Positions 32,978 to 41,761 of a stretch of 64,000 nt of DNA are shown here, one piece after another; position 1 is the first letter of the stretch; every line of letters begins with the position of its first letter. The stretch spans positions 902,501 through 966,500 of the forward strand of contig AP025573.1 of assembly GCA_022845895.1 (NCBI GenBank). Reading direction: 5' to 3'. The notes beneath the pieces were generated by a model, which worked only from the letters and a program-made list of their open reading frames with translations, was not told where the DNA came from and did not search any database. The stretch comes from Lachnospiraceae bacterium. Its GTDB lineage: Bacteria > Bacillota > Clostridia > Lachnospirales > Lachnospiraceae. The position numbers were made by a program, and so were the translations under genes.

Positions 32978-33754
32978 GTGGGCTTTTCCTATAACGACAT
33001 CACATCCAAGAGTATGGGCCTAAAGGCAAGGCTGACCTCCTGGCAGGTCAGCGGGAGTCTGCGGAACTTTACTACAACGGTCCCCGGCAAATACGGCGTG
33101 ACCGACTTTGGGGCGGATTTCGACTACCGGGAGATTGTAGTCTCCTGCAATATCTTCCCCAGGCACAGCTTTTTCGCCCTGGTTTCCACACTGGATGACA
33201 TTGCCGCATGGCTCGATCCGGTGGGCGGCTTAAAGCAGCTCGTCTTGGACGATGTGCCGGACCGGTACTTCATGGCAAGGCTGAACGCAGCGGTGGAGTG
33301 TGAACGGCTGCTGCGTTCTTCCGGCAGCTTTGACCTGACTTTCTTCTGCCCGGACCCCTTCGGCTATGCCATCGAGGATGAGACCTTTTCCATCACGGAA
33401 GCAGGAAACAGCACGGTCACGCGGCTCATCGGAAACATGGAGTCCAACCCCATCTACCGCATCGAGGGCGTGATCACCTCCGGGGCAAGCAATTCCATCA
33501 GCATCACCACCAACGGGCAGGAATTAAAGATCGTCAATGCCACCCTTGCGGCCGGCGAGACGCTGGTGGTGGATACTGACCGGATGACCGCCTATGTGGA
33601 GGATGCGGACGGGATGATCCTGCGGAACGCCCTGCCGTATCTGGAGGAACTGAACTTTCCCACTCTGGCGGTGGGGAGCAACACGGTTTCCGTAACAGCG
33701 GAAAACGCCACGTTTACGGGGCTGGAAATCCAGGCAAGGAGCCGATGGAGGTGA
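32978..33754 (+). CDS. distal tail protein (Dit-like)
   Basis: A 258-residue tail protein starting with GTG (GGAGG 9 nt upstream). The first half has the Dit-type pattern (FDYREIVVSCNIF, LVLDDVPDRYFMARL, FDLTFFCPDPFGYA), the second half a carbohydrate-binding-like galectin fold region. It would form the hub at the tail tip. Confidence 0.85.
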   Translation: MGFSYNDITSKSMGLKARLTSWQVSGSLRNFTTTVPGKYGVTDFGADFDYREIVVSCNIFPRHSFFALVSTLDDIAAWLDPVGGLKQLVLDDVPDRYFMARLNAAVECERLLRSSGSFDLTFFCPDPFGYAIEDETFSITEAGNSTVTRLIGNMESNPIYRIEGVITSGASNSISITTNGQELKIVNATLAAGETLVVDTDRMTAYVEDADGMILRNALPYLEELNFPTLAVGSNTVSVTAENATFTGLEIQARSRWR

Positions 33755-33760
33755 GCGGTA

Positions 33761-36286
33761 ATGGCACTGAAAACGATACTGAACAAACAGACGGACTTTA
33801 CCGGGGAGTTCCCGGAAGAATGGGCAAAGGGCGGCCTGTGGCGGTTCAATGAATCGGACCCAGATGAGGACGACTGCCTTTTGGATTCCTCCGGCATGGG
33901 GCGGGCGGCAACCATCAACAACTGGAGCGGCACCAGCGCGTCCCTTTCTGCAAACCGTCTGGGGAATTACTTCCGCATGAACATTGTGAACCCGTCCTCC
34001 GAGCAGAACTATCTGAAGGTCACCAATGACGGCAGCATTTTCGCAAGTCTTGGGGAGCGGATCGTCTGCGGCGGCTGGATGAACCCCACCACCTATTCCG
34101 TGGGGAATACCTACTGCCCGATCTTCAATACCCGGTACGGGCCGGGGCAGCCGATTTTCTATCTGTCCCTCATCCGGGGCAAGCCGAGGATCATGCTGTA
34201 CAATGATACCGGTTCTTTGATTCTGGACGAATCGGTGGAACCGCCCTTTTCCCTGGTCAACGGCGGCTGGTACTTTATCGCCTGCCTGATCGAGCCGGAT
34301 AACAAAACGGCGCAGTATGTGGTGGGCAACCGGGGCAGCGGCACGGTGTGGGCATCGGAGAAACTTTCCTTTACCGGGGAACTGAACCGCTCCTGCACGG
34401 CGGATTTAATTCTGGGGATGCACGCCGACTCCTACTGGTACGCTGGCGGTCTGGACGACTGGTTTTTAGACTGCGATACCCAGCTCACCGCAGAAGATTT
34501 GGAAAACTACTTCCTTTCCTCCCTCAGCGCCAACGGCGGCGATACCTCCGGGGATGTGGACGGCATCACGGAGCCGGGAACAGTCACGCTCCGGGCATCA
34601 AGCGGCGTTTACCCTTCGGAAGGTGTGCTGACCACAGCGGCGGCGGACTGTAATCTCTCCGGCACCGGGCGTGTGTCTGTGACCAGCGAGTATATCTCCG
34701 GCACCACGGCGGTTTCCCTGGTGGAGACCTCCACCAGCGATGACCTGGAGGAATGGAGCGATTGGGCGGCAGTCCCCGCTGACGGGCGGCTGGCGTCCCC
34801 CAACCGGGCGTATATCCGGTTCCGGGTAACGCTGACCACAAACGATACCTCCCGGACACCGAAGGTTATTGATATCCGGCTCTATGACATCCCGAAAGCA
34901 CCCTATGAGAAGATCGGCTATGCCCGGCCGGTGGTGCTGGACAGCAATGGCGCATGGGAGGCGGTGCTGGAAAACGCCTATGACATCATTGTGACCAGCG
35001 AGATCAACGGCGAGGACACCCTTTCCTTTAAGATTCCCTACCGGGACGGCAAGCGGGGGTATATCGACAGTGAGAAGAAGATCCAGATCGTGGATGATGT
35101 GTATAAGGTCAGGACGGTCACGGACACCAGGGACACAGACGGCAGTGCCGTCACAGAGGTGTACGCGGAGGCGGAGTTCTATGACCTGACCTTCTCTGTC
35201 CGCAAGGAGGAGCGTACCTTTGAAGCGGAGTACCCGGAAGCGGCGATGGCATACGCCCTGGAGGGGACGGAATGGAGCGTCGGCACGGTGACAGTGCGGA
35301 CACAGCGCACCTGGACCAGCGCGGAAAAAAACGCTTTGTCCATCCTTCGGAATACCGCAGACCTTCACGGCGGCGACCTGGTCTTTGACTGTCCGAATCG
35401 GCTGGTGCATCTTCTGACGGTCAACGGCAAGGACAGCGGCGCCCTTTTTGCCTACAAAAAGAACATGAAATCCATCCAGCGGGTAGTGGATACCAGGGAG
35501 CTTGTGACAAGGCTGTACGCCGTGGGTGCGGAAGGGATGACCTTCGCGGACATCAACGGCGGAAGGCCCTATGTGGAGGACTTTACTTATACCAGTGAAA
35601 TCCGCATCTCTACGCTGGACTGCTCCTCCTTCACGAACCCCTACCAGATGAAGGAGTACGCCGAGATGCGGCTGGCGGATTATGCCCAGCCCACCATTTC
35701 CTATGTGTTAAACGCGATGGACTTATCCGTGCTGACGGGCTATGAGCATGAAGCCTGGGAACTGGGAGATTACGTCCGGGTGGAGGATAAGGAGTTGGGG
35801 CTTTCGGTCACCACAAGAATTGTCCGCCGGGAATACAACCTGCAGGAGCCGTGGAACACGGTGCTGGAGCTTTCCACCACGCTGAAGAACCTGGGCAGTT
35901 CCGCCAGTGAATGGGACAACGCGGCGGACTCGCTGGAAGGCACCAGCATGGTGTCAAACAACGATATCCGGGAAATGGTTCCTTTCAATCTGCTTAGAAA
36001 CTCCCGCGCCGATGACGGACTTGCCTACTGGATCAGTTCCGGCTTTGAGGCGGACAGTGAAAACGGCGCGTCCGGCACGGCGTCTTTCAAAGCGGAGGGC
36101 GTGGCCGGCATGACCAAGAGCCTGTCCCAGACCGTCTATCCCGCCAACCGCTCCAGCTACACCCTGTCGGCGCAGATCGGCTCGGAAAATCTGGAGAAGT
36201 TAAGCGAGGATTCCCAGGTGGGCATTGAAGTGGTGATCGAGTATGAGGACGGCAGTACGGAAAGCCGGTTCATTGATTTGTACTGA
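33761..36286 (+). CDS. tail-associated protein with LamG-like and endopeptidase-tail domains
   Basis: An 841-residue protein. Residues about 20-260 form a concanavalin/LamG-like domain (GGLWRFNES, then CGGWMNPTTYSV, then GLDDWFLD). The middle (from about 380) matches the prophage endopeptidase tail (Tal) family, with GYARPVVLDSNGAWEAVLEN and LSFKIPYRDGKRG. The C-terminal about 110 residues look like a carbohydrate-binding module. It probably contributes to receptor binding at the tail tip. Confidence 0.85.
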   Translation: MALKTILNKQTDFTGEFPEEWAKGGLWRFNESDPDEDDCLLDSSGMGRAATINNWSGTSASLSANRLGNYFRMNIVNPSSEQNYLKVTNDGSIFASLGERIVCGGWMNPTTYSVGNTYCPIFNTRYGPGQPIFYLSLIRGKPRIMLYNDTGSLILDESVEPPFSLVNGGWYFIACLIEPDNKTAQYVVGNRGSGTVWASEKLSFTGELNRSCTADLILGMHADSYWYAGGLDDWFLDCDTQLTAEDLENYFLSSLSANGGDTSGDVDGITEPGTVTLRASSGVYPSEGVLTTAAADCNLSGTGRVSVTSEYISGTTAVSLVETSTSDDLEEWSDWAAVPADGRLASPNRAYIRFRVTLTTNDTSRTPKVIDIRLYDIPKAPYEKIGYARPVVLDSNGAWEAVLENAYDIIVTSEINGEDTLSFKIPYRDGKRGYIDSEKKIQIVDDVYKVRTVTDTRDTDGSAVTEVYAEAEFYDLTFSVRKEERTFEAEYPEAAMAYALEGTEWSVGTVTVRTQRTWTSAEKNALSILRNTADLHGGDLVFDCPNRLVHLLTVNGKDSGALFAYKKNMKSIQRVVDTRELVTRLYAVGAEGMTFADINGGRPYVEDFTYTSEIRISTLDCSSFTNPYQMKEYAEMRLADYAQPTISYVLNAMDLSVLTGYEHEAWELGDYVRVEDKELGLSVTTRIVRREYNLQEPWNTVLELSTTLKNLGSSASEWDNAADSLEGTSMVSNNDIREMVPFNLLRNSRADDGLAYWISSGFEADSENGASGTASFKAEGVAGMTKSLSQTVYPANRSSYTLSAQIGSENLEKLSEDSQVGIEVVIEYEDGSTESRFIDLY

Positions 36287-36301
36287 TGGAAGGAGGACGG
36301 C

Positions 36302-36499
36302 ATGGCATATTTATCTTCAACTTCCGCCCGGATCGCGCCGGAGAATTATTCCTCCAGGGTCAAGTCCATCACGGTGCGGGTGTGCATCACGAACTGCACC
36401 GGGACGCTTTTTATCACGGACATCCTCCTGCAGGCGGGGTCCGTGGTGACGGGATGGGTAGGCCATCCCTGTGAGATGAAGTGGACGCTGGATGGCTGA
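36302..36499 (+). CDS. small tail carbohydrate-binding-like protein
   Basis: A 65-residue protein with GGAGG 7 nt upstream. Its core CTGTLFITDILLQAG, followed by TGWVGHP, matches CSGTIYFTDLMLQEG, followed by TGYTPH, in the next gene, so both come from the same repeat family of tail modules. It overlaps the next gene by 8 nt. Confidence 0.65.
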   Translation: MAYLSSTSARIAPENYSSRVKSITVRVCITNCTGTLFITDILLQAGSVVTGWVGHPCEMKWTLDG

Positions 36500-37076
36500 G
36501 ATTGCTTTTATCCGGCTGGCGGAGGTTATCAACCGGAAACAGGATATGCGTGTCGTGAGCGTTACCGTGAAGCCTACCATTGCGGACTGCTCCGGCACGA
36601 TCTATTTTACCGACCTGATGCTCCAGGAAGGCCCGGCGCTGACGGGATACACGCCACATACCGAACCATTCCTTAAAAAGCTGCGTGTGGACGGCGAGGT
36701 CAAGGCCCCTGTCTGGTTCAACGGTGTGGTGCGGGGCGAGGAAACGGTCATCCTCTTTAACCTTGGGGAGACTTCCGCTGGGCTGGATGTGCATTTGTAC
36801 CCCAAGTCTGACCTGGAAGCGGGGGCAGTTTCCCTCTGCCAGGGCGTGGGCGGCCAGAAGGTATCCTTCCCCAACGCCGTCCCCGCCGAAGCGGACCTTG
36901 CTCTGCTTGCCAGCACACGGCAGTGTACGAAGAACGGCAGCCCGGAGAAAAAAGAGGGCTTTTACCAGTACAGCGCCGCCTGGGATTCCAAGCATAAGGT
37001 GGCGCTCCCGGAAGGGAAAACGGCAAGGGTACTGTTTGAGATGCAGGAAATGCAGGATGGAGGTGAGCCGATCTGA
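36492..37076 (+). CDS. tail fibre-like structural protein
   Basis: A 194-residue protein. The first 55 residues repeat the module seen in the gene before. The rest is beta-rich (WFNGVVRGEETVILFNLGET) with no recognised enzyme motif. The stop overlaps the start of the GH18 gene by one base, so it is coupled to it. Confidence 0.65.
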   Translation: MAEIAFIRLAEVINRKQDMRVVSVTVKPTIADCSGTIYFTDLMLQEGPALTGYTPHTEPFLKKLRVDGEVKAPVWFNGVVRGEETVILFNLGETSAGLDVHLYPKSDLEAGAVSLCQGVGGQKVSFPNAVPAEADLALLASTRQCTKNGSPEKKEGFYQYSAAWDSKHKVALPEGKTARVLFEMQEMQDGGEPI

Positions 37077-39547
37077 TGGACACACTGAAAGGCAAACAGA
37101 TCATGGTATGGACGTTCATGGGCAATGCCCGGATGTACGAAGCCCTCCGGGACTACGGCGACCGCATCAGCCAGATCGGGCTGTTCTCCTTTAAGGTGCG
37201 GGCCACCGGGGAGATTTACGAGAGCGGCGTGGCGATTTCGGATATGCTCACCTACATCAACAAATGGCCCCATATCAAGTGGCTGCTGACGGTGGCAAAC
37301 GACGGGGCGAACAGCATCTTCCGCGCCCTGCGGGACAACACAAACGGGGCGCAGGAGATGTTCCTTTCGGAGATCATCCGCATCATGGAGAAGTATCCCT
37401 GGTGTGACGGCATCGACATTGACCTGGAACGAGGGGACGGCTACTCCACCCATGCCGCGTCCACCGCCATGTTCCAGAACATCTACAATACGGTAAAGAA
37501 TTACGATGCCACGAAGCACATGAACATCTGCCTGCCAGGGATGACCAGTGTCAACGGCTCGGTGGGCGGCGAGAACTGGTGTGTCTATGGGGACCTCGAC
37601 TCCTGCTGTGACACGGCGTCTATTATGAGCTACGGCATGGCCTGGGCAGGCTCCGCGCCGGGGCCGGTTTCTCCGAGAAGCTGGCTGGAGGGTATTTACG
37701 ATTACGCCACCCGGGTCATGGACCCGGACAAGATTTTCCTGGGGATGCCGGCCTACGGCTGGAACTGGCAAATCTATGACACGCCGGAGAACCTGGGCGA
37801 GACCTACCGGGGCGTTTCCAACACCTACTACGCCGCGAGGTACTGGATGACGGGAGCGTACAACTTCACAGGTGACGCGCCGCCCCAGCCCTTTCTCCCT
37901 ATCGTAGCCTATTGGGATGATTATGACAAGGTGCCTTACGCCTTTCCCCATGTCTACGATTACATGGAAGGAGCGGACGCAGTTTCCCGCGAGTACCCTC
38001 AGCTTGCGGACACATACAACCGTAGGCGCTACCTGACTGCCTACGGCAAGGAGCAGAAAACCGAGTTCGGAACTATTTTCATCGACCGGGACGCTGACGG
38101 CTACTCCAGCGCGTCCGGCATTGTTTCCATTGAAAACGGCATCGCAACCCTGGGCGATAACGGCTCGGTGACCTACAGTTTTACGGTGAACGCAGCGGGA
38201 ACTTACGATGTGGCGGTGCGGCTCTGCTATCCCTTCTGGGATAAGAACGGCATCTATGCGGCGCTGGACGGCAGCACAAAGCACTTCACGGAAAGCCGCC
38301 TGTGGTGGCCGTACTGGCGGAGTACCTTCTGGGCGTCCCTCGCAAGCGGTGTAACGCTCTCAGTCGGGACGCATACCATCACCATCTCTCTGGACGTCAA
38401 AGGCGTCCAGTTTTACGGCTTCCGGGTCTGCTCGGCTTTTTCCGAGGAACCTACCGCCGGGGAGGCTACATTTGCCCTTGCGCCCAGGAGCTTTAAGGAT
38501 GTAAACGGCAATATGGCCGTACCCGATAAAGGTTTCAAGCTGACTTTGGAAATGCTCCGCAGGAAGCCGGATTCGGCGCTCATCTGGTATGAGGACTTCC
38601 AAGATTACGGTGTGCTGGAGACGGACTACTGGACGGTGCGCTCCGGCTCCTTCGAGGTGTGGCGGTCGGATGAATATTCGATGGAGCGTGTCTACTCCCA
38701 GCTTGAAGGGTATGGGGAGCTTGCGTGGCAGTATGACGGCTTTTCGGAGCTGCATCTGCGGGCAAGGCTGGCCTTCCCGGCAAACGGGAGCGGACGGGCC
38801 GGCGTATTCTGCGGCAGCCTGTTCTGCTGCTTAAACTACGACACCCAGGCGGTGGAGCTGTACAACGGCTCCACGCTTCTTGGCAGCTACAGCCAGGAGA
38901 TCACAAGGACTTCCTCGGAGGACCTGCGGGGCAATCCTACCATGTACACGGTGGAGATGCGCGTCCGCGGGAACCGGGTGCGGGTGTATTCCGGTTCTTC
39001 CTACACCCTGCGCTTTACGGCGACAGCCAGCGGCTTTTCCGGGGGCTATGCCGGGTACCGCTCGGACAACACCACGGTCTGTGAGCTTCTGCGTCTTGGA
39101 GACGCCTGGACCTACGAGCCGTATGAGCGGTTTGATGTGGAGATGCCGGACGGCAGCTTTAAAAGCTACGGAAGGATATCCCGCACGAACTGCACCTGGG
39201 ATGAGGAGTTCCAGGTGTTCACGCTGACCTCCGATGTGGAGGAAACCTCCACCCGGAGCGAGGACATTTCCCTGGATTATGACTTCTTCCATTCCGACCT
39301 TTTAGAGATTTCCTGCGGCGGGAACTACACGGCAAGGATCATACCAAAGGACATCAACATCTGGATCTCCCGGCTGTTCCTTGGAGATGCGGACGGCTTT
39401 TCTATCCTCTACTACCAGGACGTGGATTCCCTGGTCTATTGGGCGAACCAGGCGGCGTACTGCTGGAAGCTCCGGGGGATGTGTATGTGGTCTTTGGGTC
39501 AGGAGGATATGCGGCTGTGGGAATGGCTGCCGAAGCAAACAGAATAA
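37076..39547 (+). CDS. tail protein with glycoside hydrolase family 18 domain
   Basis: An 823-residue protein. The N-terminal 320 residues form a GH18 barrel with the complete catalytic motif DGIDIDLE (111-118, Glu118 as acid) and the substrate strands SIMSYGMAW and FLGMPAYGWNW. A beta-sandwich carbohydrate-binding module (about 340-460, YDVAVRLCYPFWDKNG) and a second lectin-like region (about 500-680) follow. As part of the tail it likely cleaves N-acetylglucosamine-containing cell-wall or surface glycans during infection. The last 100 residues (LFLGDADGFSILYYQDVDSL) are unassigned. Confidence 0.9.
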   Translation: MDTLKGKQIMVWTFMGNARMYEALRDYGDRISQIGLFSFKVRATGEIYESGVAISDMLTYINKWPHIKWLLTVANDGANSIFRALRDNTNGAQEMFLSEIIRIMEKYPWCDGIDIDLERGDGYSTHAASTAMFQNIYNTVKNYDATKHMNICLPGMTSVNGSVGGENWCVYGDLDSCCDTASIMSYGMAWAGSAPGPVSPRSWLEGIYDYATRVMDPDKIFLGMPAYGWNWQIYDTPENLGETYRGVSNTYYAARYWMTGAYNFTGDAPPQPFLPIVAYWDDYDKVPYAFPHVYDYMEGADAVSREYPQLADTYNRRRYLTAYGKEQKTEFGTIFIDRDADGYSSASGIVSIENGIATLGDNGSVTYSFTVNAAGTYDVAVRLCYPFWDKNGIYAALDGSTKHFTESRLWWPYWRSTFWASLASGVTLSVGTHTITISLDVKGVQFYGFRVCSAFSEEPTAGEATFALAPRSFKDVNGNMAVPDKGFKLTLEMLRRKPDSALIWYEDFQDYGVLETDYWTVRSGSFEVWRSDEYSMERVYSQLEGYGELAWQYDGFSELHLRARLAFPANGSGRAGVFCGSLFCCLNYDTQAVELYNGSTLLGSYSQEITRTSSEDLRGNPTMYTVEMRVRGNRVRVYSGSSYTLRFTATASGFSGGYAGYRSDNTTVCELLRLGDAWTYEPYERFDVEMPDGSFKSYGRISRTNCTWDEEFQVFTLTSDVEETSTRSEDISLDYDFFHSDLLEISCGGNYTARIIPKDINIWISRLFLGDADGFSILYYQDVDSLVYWANQAAYCWKLRGMCMWSLGQEDMRLWEWLPKQTE

Positions 39548-39560
39548 CTTACGGGAACTG

Positions 39561-39590
39561 GCGACTGCCCTGCGGGGCGGCCGCTTTTTT
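39561..39590 (+). terminator. terminator after tail genes
   Basis: GCGACTGCCC (39561-39570) pairs with GGGCGGCCGC (39575-39584) around TGCG with one mismatch, followed by six T. It separates the tail genes from the lysis genes; read-through is probable. Confidence 0.7.
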
Positions 39591-39627
39591 CATACACAAA
39601 ACCATTTCAAGAAACGGAGGTATCAAC

Positions 39628-40041
39628 ATGAAGGAACTTTGGAACACGGCGCAGGTGATCTTTGCGGCCATCGGCGGGTGGCTGGGCTATTTCCTGGGCG
39701 GCTGCGACGGGCTGCTCATCGCCCTGGTGGTATTCGTGGCGGTGGATTACGTCACAGGCGTGATGTGCGCCATCTCGGACAAGAAACTGTCCAGCGAGGT
39801 GGGCTTTAAGGGCATCTGCCGGAAGGTGCTGATCTTCCTGCTGGTTGGGATCGCCAACATCCTGGATGTGCAGGTGATCGGCACAGGCAGCGTCCTTCGC
39901 ACGGCGGTCATCTTCTTTTACCTCTCCAACGAGGGCGTGAGCCTTTTGGAGAACGCGGCGCACCTGGGGCTTCCTGTGCCGGAGAAGATGAAGGACATCC
40001 TGGAGCAGCTCCACGACAGAGTGGAAAAGGAGGAACATTAA
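39628..40041 (+). CDS. phage holin
   Basis: A 137-residue holin of the toxin-secretion/phage-lysis class. Hydrophobic segments are at residues about 7-24, 30-47, 67-85 and 88-103; VAVDYVTGVMCAISDKKLSS is the family signature. ATG 39628 has CGGAGG 8 nt upstream. The last codons meet the endolysin gene directly. Confidence 0.9.
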   Translation: MKELWNTAQVIFAAIGGWLGYFLGGCDGLLIALVVFVAVDYVTGVMCAISDKKLSSEVGFKGICRKVLIFLLVGIANILDVQVIGTGSVLRTAVIFFYLSNEGVSLLENAAHLGLPVPEKMKDILEQLHDRVEKEEH

Positions 40042-41010
40042 ATGGCTTACACAAACAGTTCACTGGTATCTTACACAAAACTCAGCCCCAACCATTCCGG
40101 GCAACGGACGCACAGCATTGACCGCATCACGCCCCATTGCGTGGTGGGGCAATGCTCGGTGGAGACGCTGGGCAGTATCTTTCTGCCCACGTCCAGACAG
40201 GCAAGCTGTAACTACGGCATCGGCGTGGACGGTCGTGTGGGAATGTATGTGGAGGAGAAAAACCGCTCCTGGTGTTCCTCCTCCAACGCCAACGACCAGC
40301 GGGCGGTCACTATCGAGTGCGCGTCTGACAGCACGGAGCCGTATGCGTTTAAGGATGTGGTCTATCAGAAGCTGATCACACTCTGCGTAGATATCTGCAA
40401 GCGCAACGGCAAGAAAAAGCTCCTCTGGCTGGGTGATAAGGATAAGACACTCAGTTATGAGCCGAAGTCTGATGAGATGGTGCTGACTGTCCATCGCTGG
40501 TTTGCCAACAAGTCCTGTCCGGGCAGTTGGATGTATGCCCGGATGGGTGATCTTGCCGCAAAGGTCACAGCACAGCTTGGCGGCGGGGCATCCGAGGGCA
40601 CCGAGACTGAGTATCCTGAAAAGCTGACAGAGGGCTATTACCGTGTCCGTAAGGCATGGTCTGACAGTAAATCGCAGAAAGGCGCATACAAGATCCTCTC
40701 TAATGCCAAGAAGTGCGCTGATGCCAATCCGGGATATAGCGTGTTCGATAATAACGGTGTAAACATCTACACACCGAACACATCAATGAAGGCGGCACCG
40801 GATGTGCCGTTTACCGTCAAGGTCAGCATCTCCGATCTGAACATCCGCAAAGGGCCGGGGACGGACTATGCCAAGACCGGGAAGTTTACCGGCAAGGGCG
40901 TGTTTACCATCGTGGAGGTCCAGTCCGGCCAGGGTTCCACTGCTGGCTGGGGACGCTTGAAGTCCGGCGCAGGATGGATTTCTCTGGACTATGCAGTGAA
41001 AACCGAATAA
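40042..41010 (+). CDS. endolysin: N-acetylmuramoyl-L-alanine amidase with SH3 domain
   Basis: A 322-residue lysin. The N-terminal amidase_2-type domain has the zinc ligands in ITPHCVVG and HRWFANKSCPG, plus SCNYGIGVDGRVGMYVEE. A linker region (about 200-260) carries a small CW-like module (YRVRKAWSDSKSQKGAY). The C-terminal SH3b domain (SDLNIRKGPGTDYAKTGKFT) binds cell wall. It cuts the amide bond between muramic acid and the stem peptide and is released by the holin. Confidence 0.93.
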   Translation: MAYTNSSLVSYTKLSPNHSGQRTHSIDRITPHCVVGQCSVETLGSIFLPTSRQASCNYGIGVDGRVGMYVEEKNRSWCSSSNANDQRAVTIECASDSTEPYAFKDVVYQKLITLCVDICKRNGKKKLLWLGDKDKTLSYEPKSDEMVLTVHRWFANKSCPGSWMYARMGDLAAKVTAQLGGGASEGTETEYPEKLTEGYYRVRKAWSDSKSQKGAYKILSNAKKCADANPGYSVFDNNGVNIYTPNTSMKAAPDVPFTVKVSISDLNIRKGPGTDYAKTGKFTGKGVFTIVEVQSGQGSTAGWGRLKSGAGWISLDYAVKTE

Positions 41011-41023
41011 GGAAACAAGAAAA

Positions 41024-41073
41024 CCCGTGTGCAATCGATCTTTGACGGTCGGCTGCGCACGGGTCTTTTTTTT
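41024..41073 (+). terminator. terminator after lysis genes
   Basis: CCCGTGTGCA (41024-41033) pairs with TGCGCACGGG (41054-41063), followed by TC and eight T. It closes the long late operon; the bipartite motif copy D begins right after it. Confidence 0.85.
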
Positions 41074-41075
41074 AT

Positions 41076-41107
41076 CCGCTGAAATCCCCGGCTTCTGTCC
41101 TTTCAGA
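41076..41107 (+). promoter_or_regulatory. bipartite motif, copy D
   Basis: CCGCTGAAA (41076-41084), 8 nt, TTCTGTCC (41093-41100), TTTCAGAG. Its place directly behind a strong terminator and 30 nt before the ribosome binding site of the next gene argues that it starts a new transcript. Confidence 0.65.
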
Positions 41108-41137
41108 GGTAGAAGGTTACAGATTGGAGGGACAGCG

Positions 41138-41548
41138 GTGACGAATGAACAGAGAATGATCGTATCCGCTCTCCGGGCACAGGGCATGGGCTACGGCGCA
41201 ATCGCCCGGAAAGTCGGGATATCAGAAAATACAATAAAATCCTTCTGCCGCAGGAACGCACAGAAAGAGGATAAGCCGTCTGTCACGGGAGCGGACGAGC
41301 ATCGGTGCCTTTGCTGCGGAGTACCTGTGGCACAGAACGCCGGTCGCAAGGAAAAGAAGTTCTGCTCTGACAAGTGCAGGAACAAATGGTGGAACGCCCA
41401 CCTCGATAAAGTTGACCGCAGGGCGATACGGGAGGTCACCTGCGCCGGATGCGGTAAGACTTTTTCGGTTTATGGACAGGCGGCGAGGAAGTACTGCAGC
41501 CATGACTGCTACATCCGGCACCGGTTCGGAGGTGGCGCGGATGAGTAA
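41138..41548 (+). CDS. HTH / zinc-finger protein upstream of recombinases
   Basis: A 136-residue protein: an N-terminal sigma region 4-like HTH (MGYGAIARKVGISENTIKSF) and two zinc-knuckle-like clusters (CLCCGVPV ... CSDKC and CAGCGKTF ... CSHDC). GTG 41138 has GGAGG 7 nt upstream. It heads a short operon with a SHOCT-like protein and two serine recombinases, so a role in regulating excision/integration is plausible. Confidence 0.8.
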   Translation: MTNEQRMIVSALRAQGMGYGAIARKVGISENTIKSFCRRNAQKEDKPSVTGADEHRCLCCGVPVAQNAGRKEKKFCSDKCRNKWWNAHLDKVDRRAIREVTCAGCGKTFSVYGQAARKYCSHDCYIRHRFGGGADE

Positions 41549-41711
41549 GGAACAGATGAGACAGGAAAAGCTCTACCAGGTGACCATGAGCATGGTCAGG
41601 AGGATGCTTGCGGAGGGGCTTATCACCGAGGAAGAGTACCGTCAGATTGATACAATGTTCCTGGAAAAATACCGCCCTCTTTTCGGCACATTATTCTCCG
41701 AAATCTGTTGA
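41541..41711 (+). CDS. SHOCT-domain-like small protein
   Basis: A 56-residue protein with the SHOCT-type pattern MVRRMLAEGLITEEEYRQID. GGAGGTGG precedes ATG 41541, which overlaps the previous stop. Small proteins of this kind commonly precede serine recombinases in Clostridia elements. Function unknown. Confidence 0.75.
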   Translation: MSKEQMRQEKLYQVTMSMVRRMLAEGLITEEEYRQIDTMFLEKYRPLFGTLFSEIC

Positions 41712-41737
41712 CTTTACAGCCTTTTAGAGTGATGTAT
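41708..41737 (+). promoter_or_regulatory. promoter upstream of first recombinase
   Basis: TTGACT (41708-41713), 18 nt ending TTTTAGAGTG, ATGTAT (41732-41737). Spacer sequence and length match the sites at 18382 and 19743. Confidence 0.6.
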
Positions 41738-41761
41738 GGTAGCGGAAAGGAGCGTGATTTC

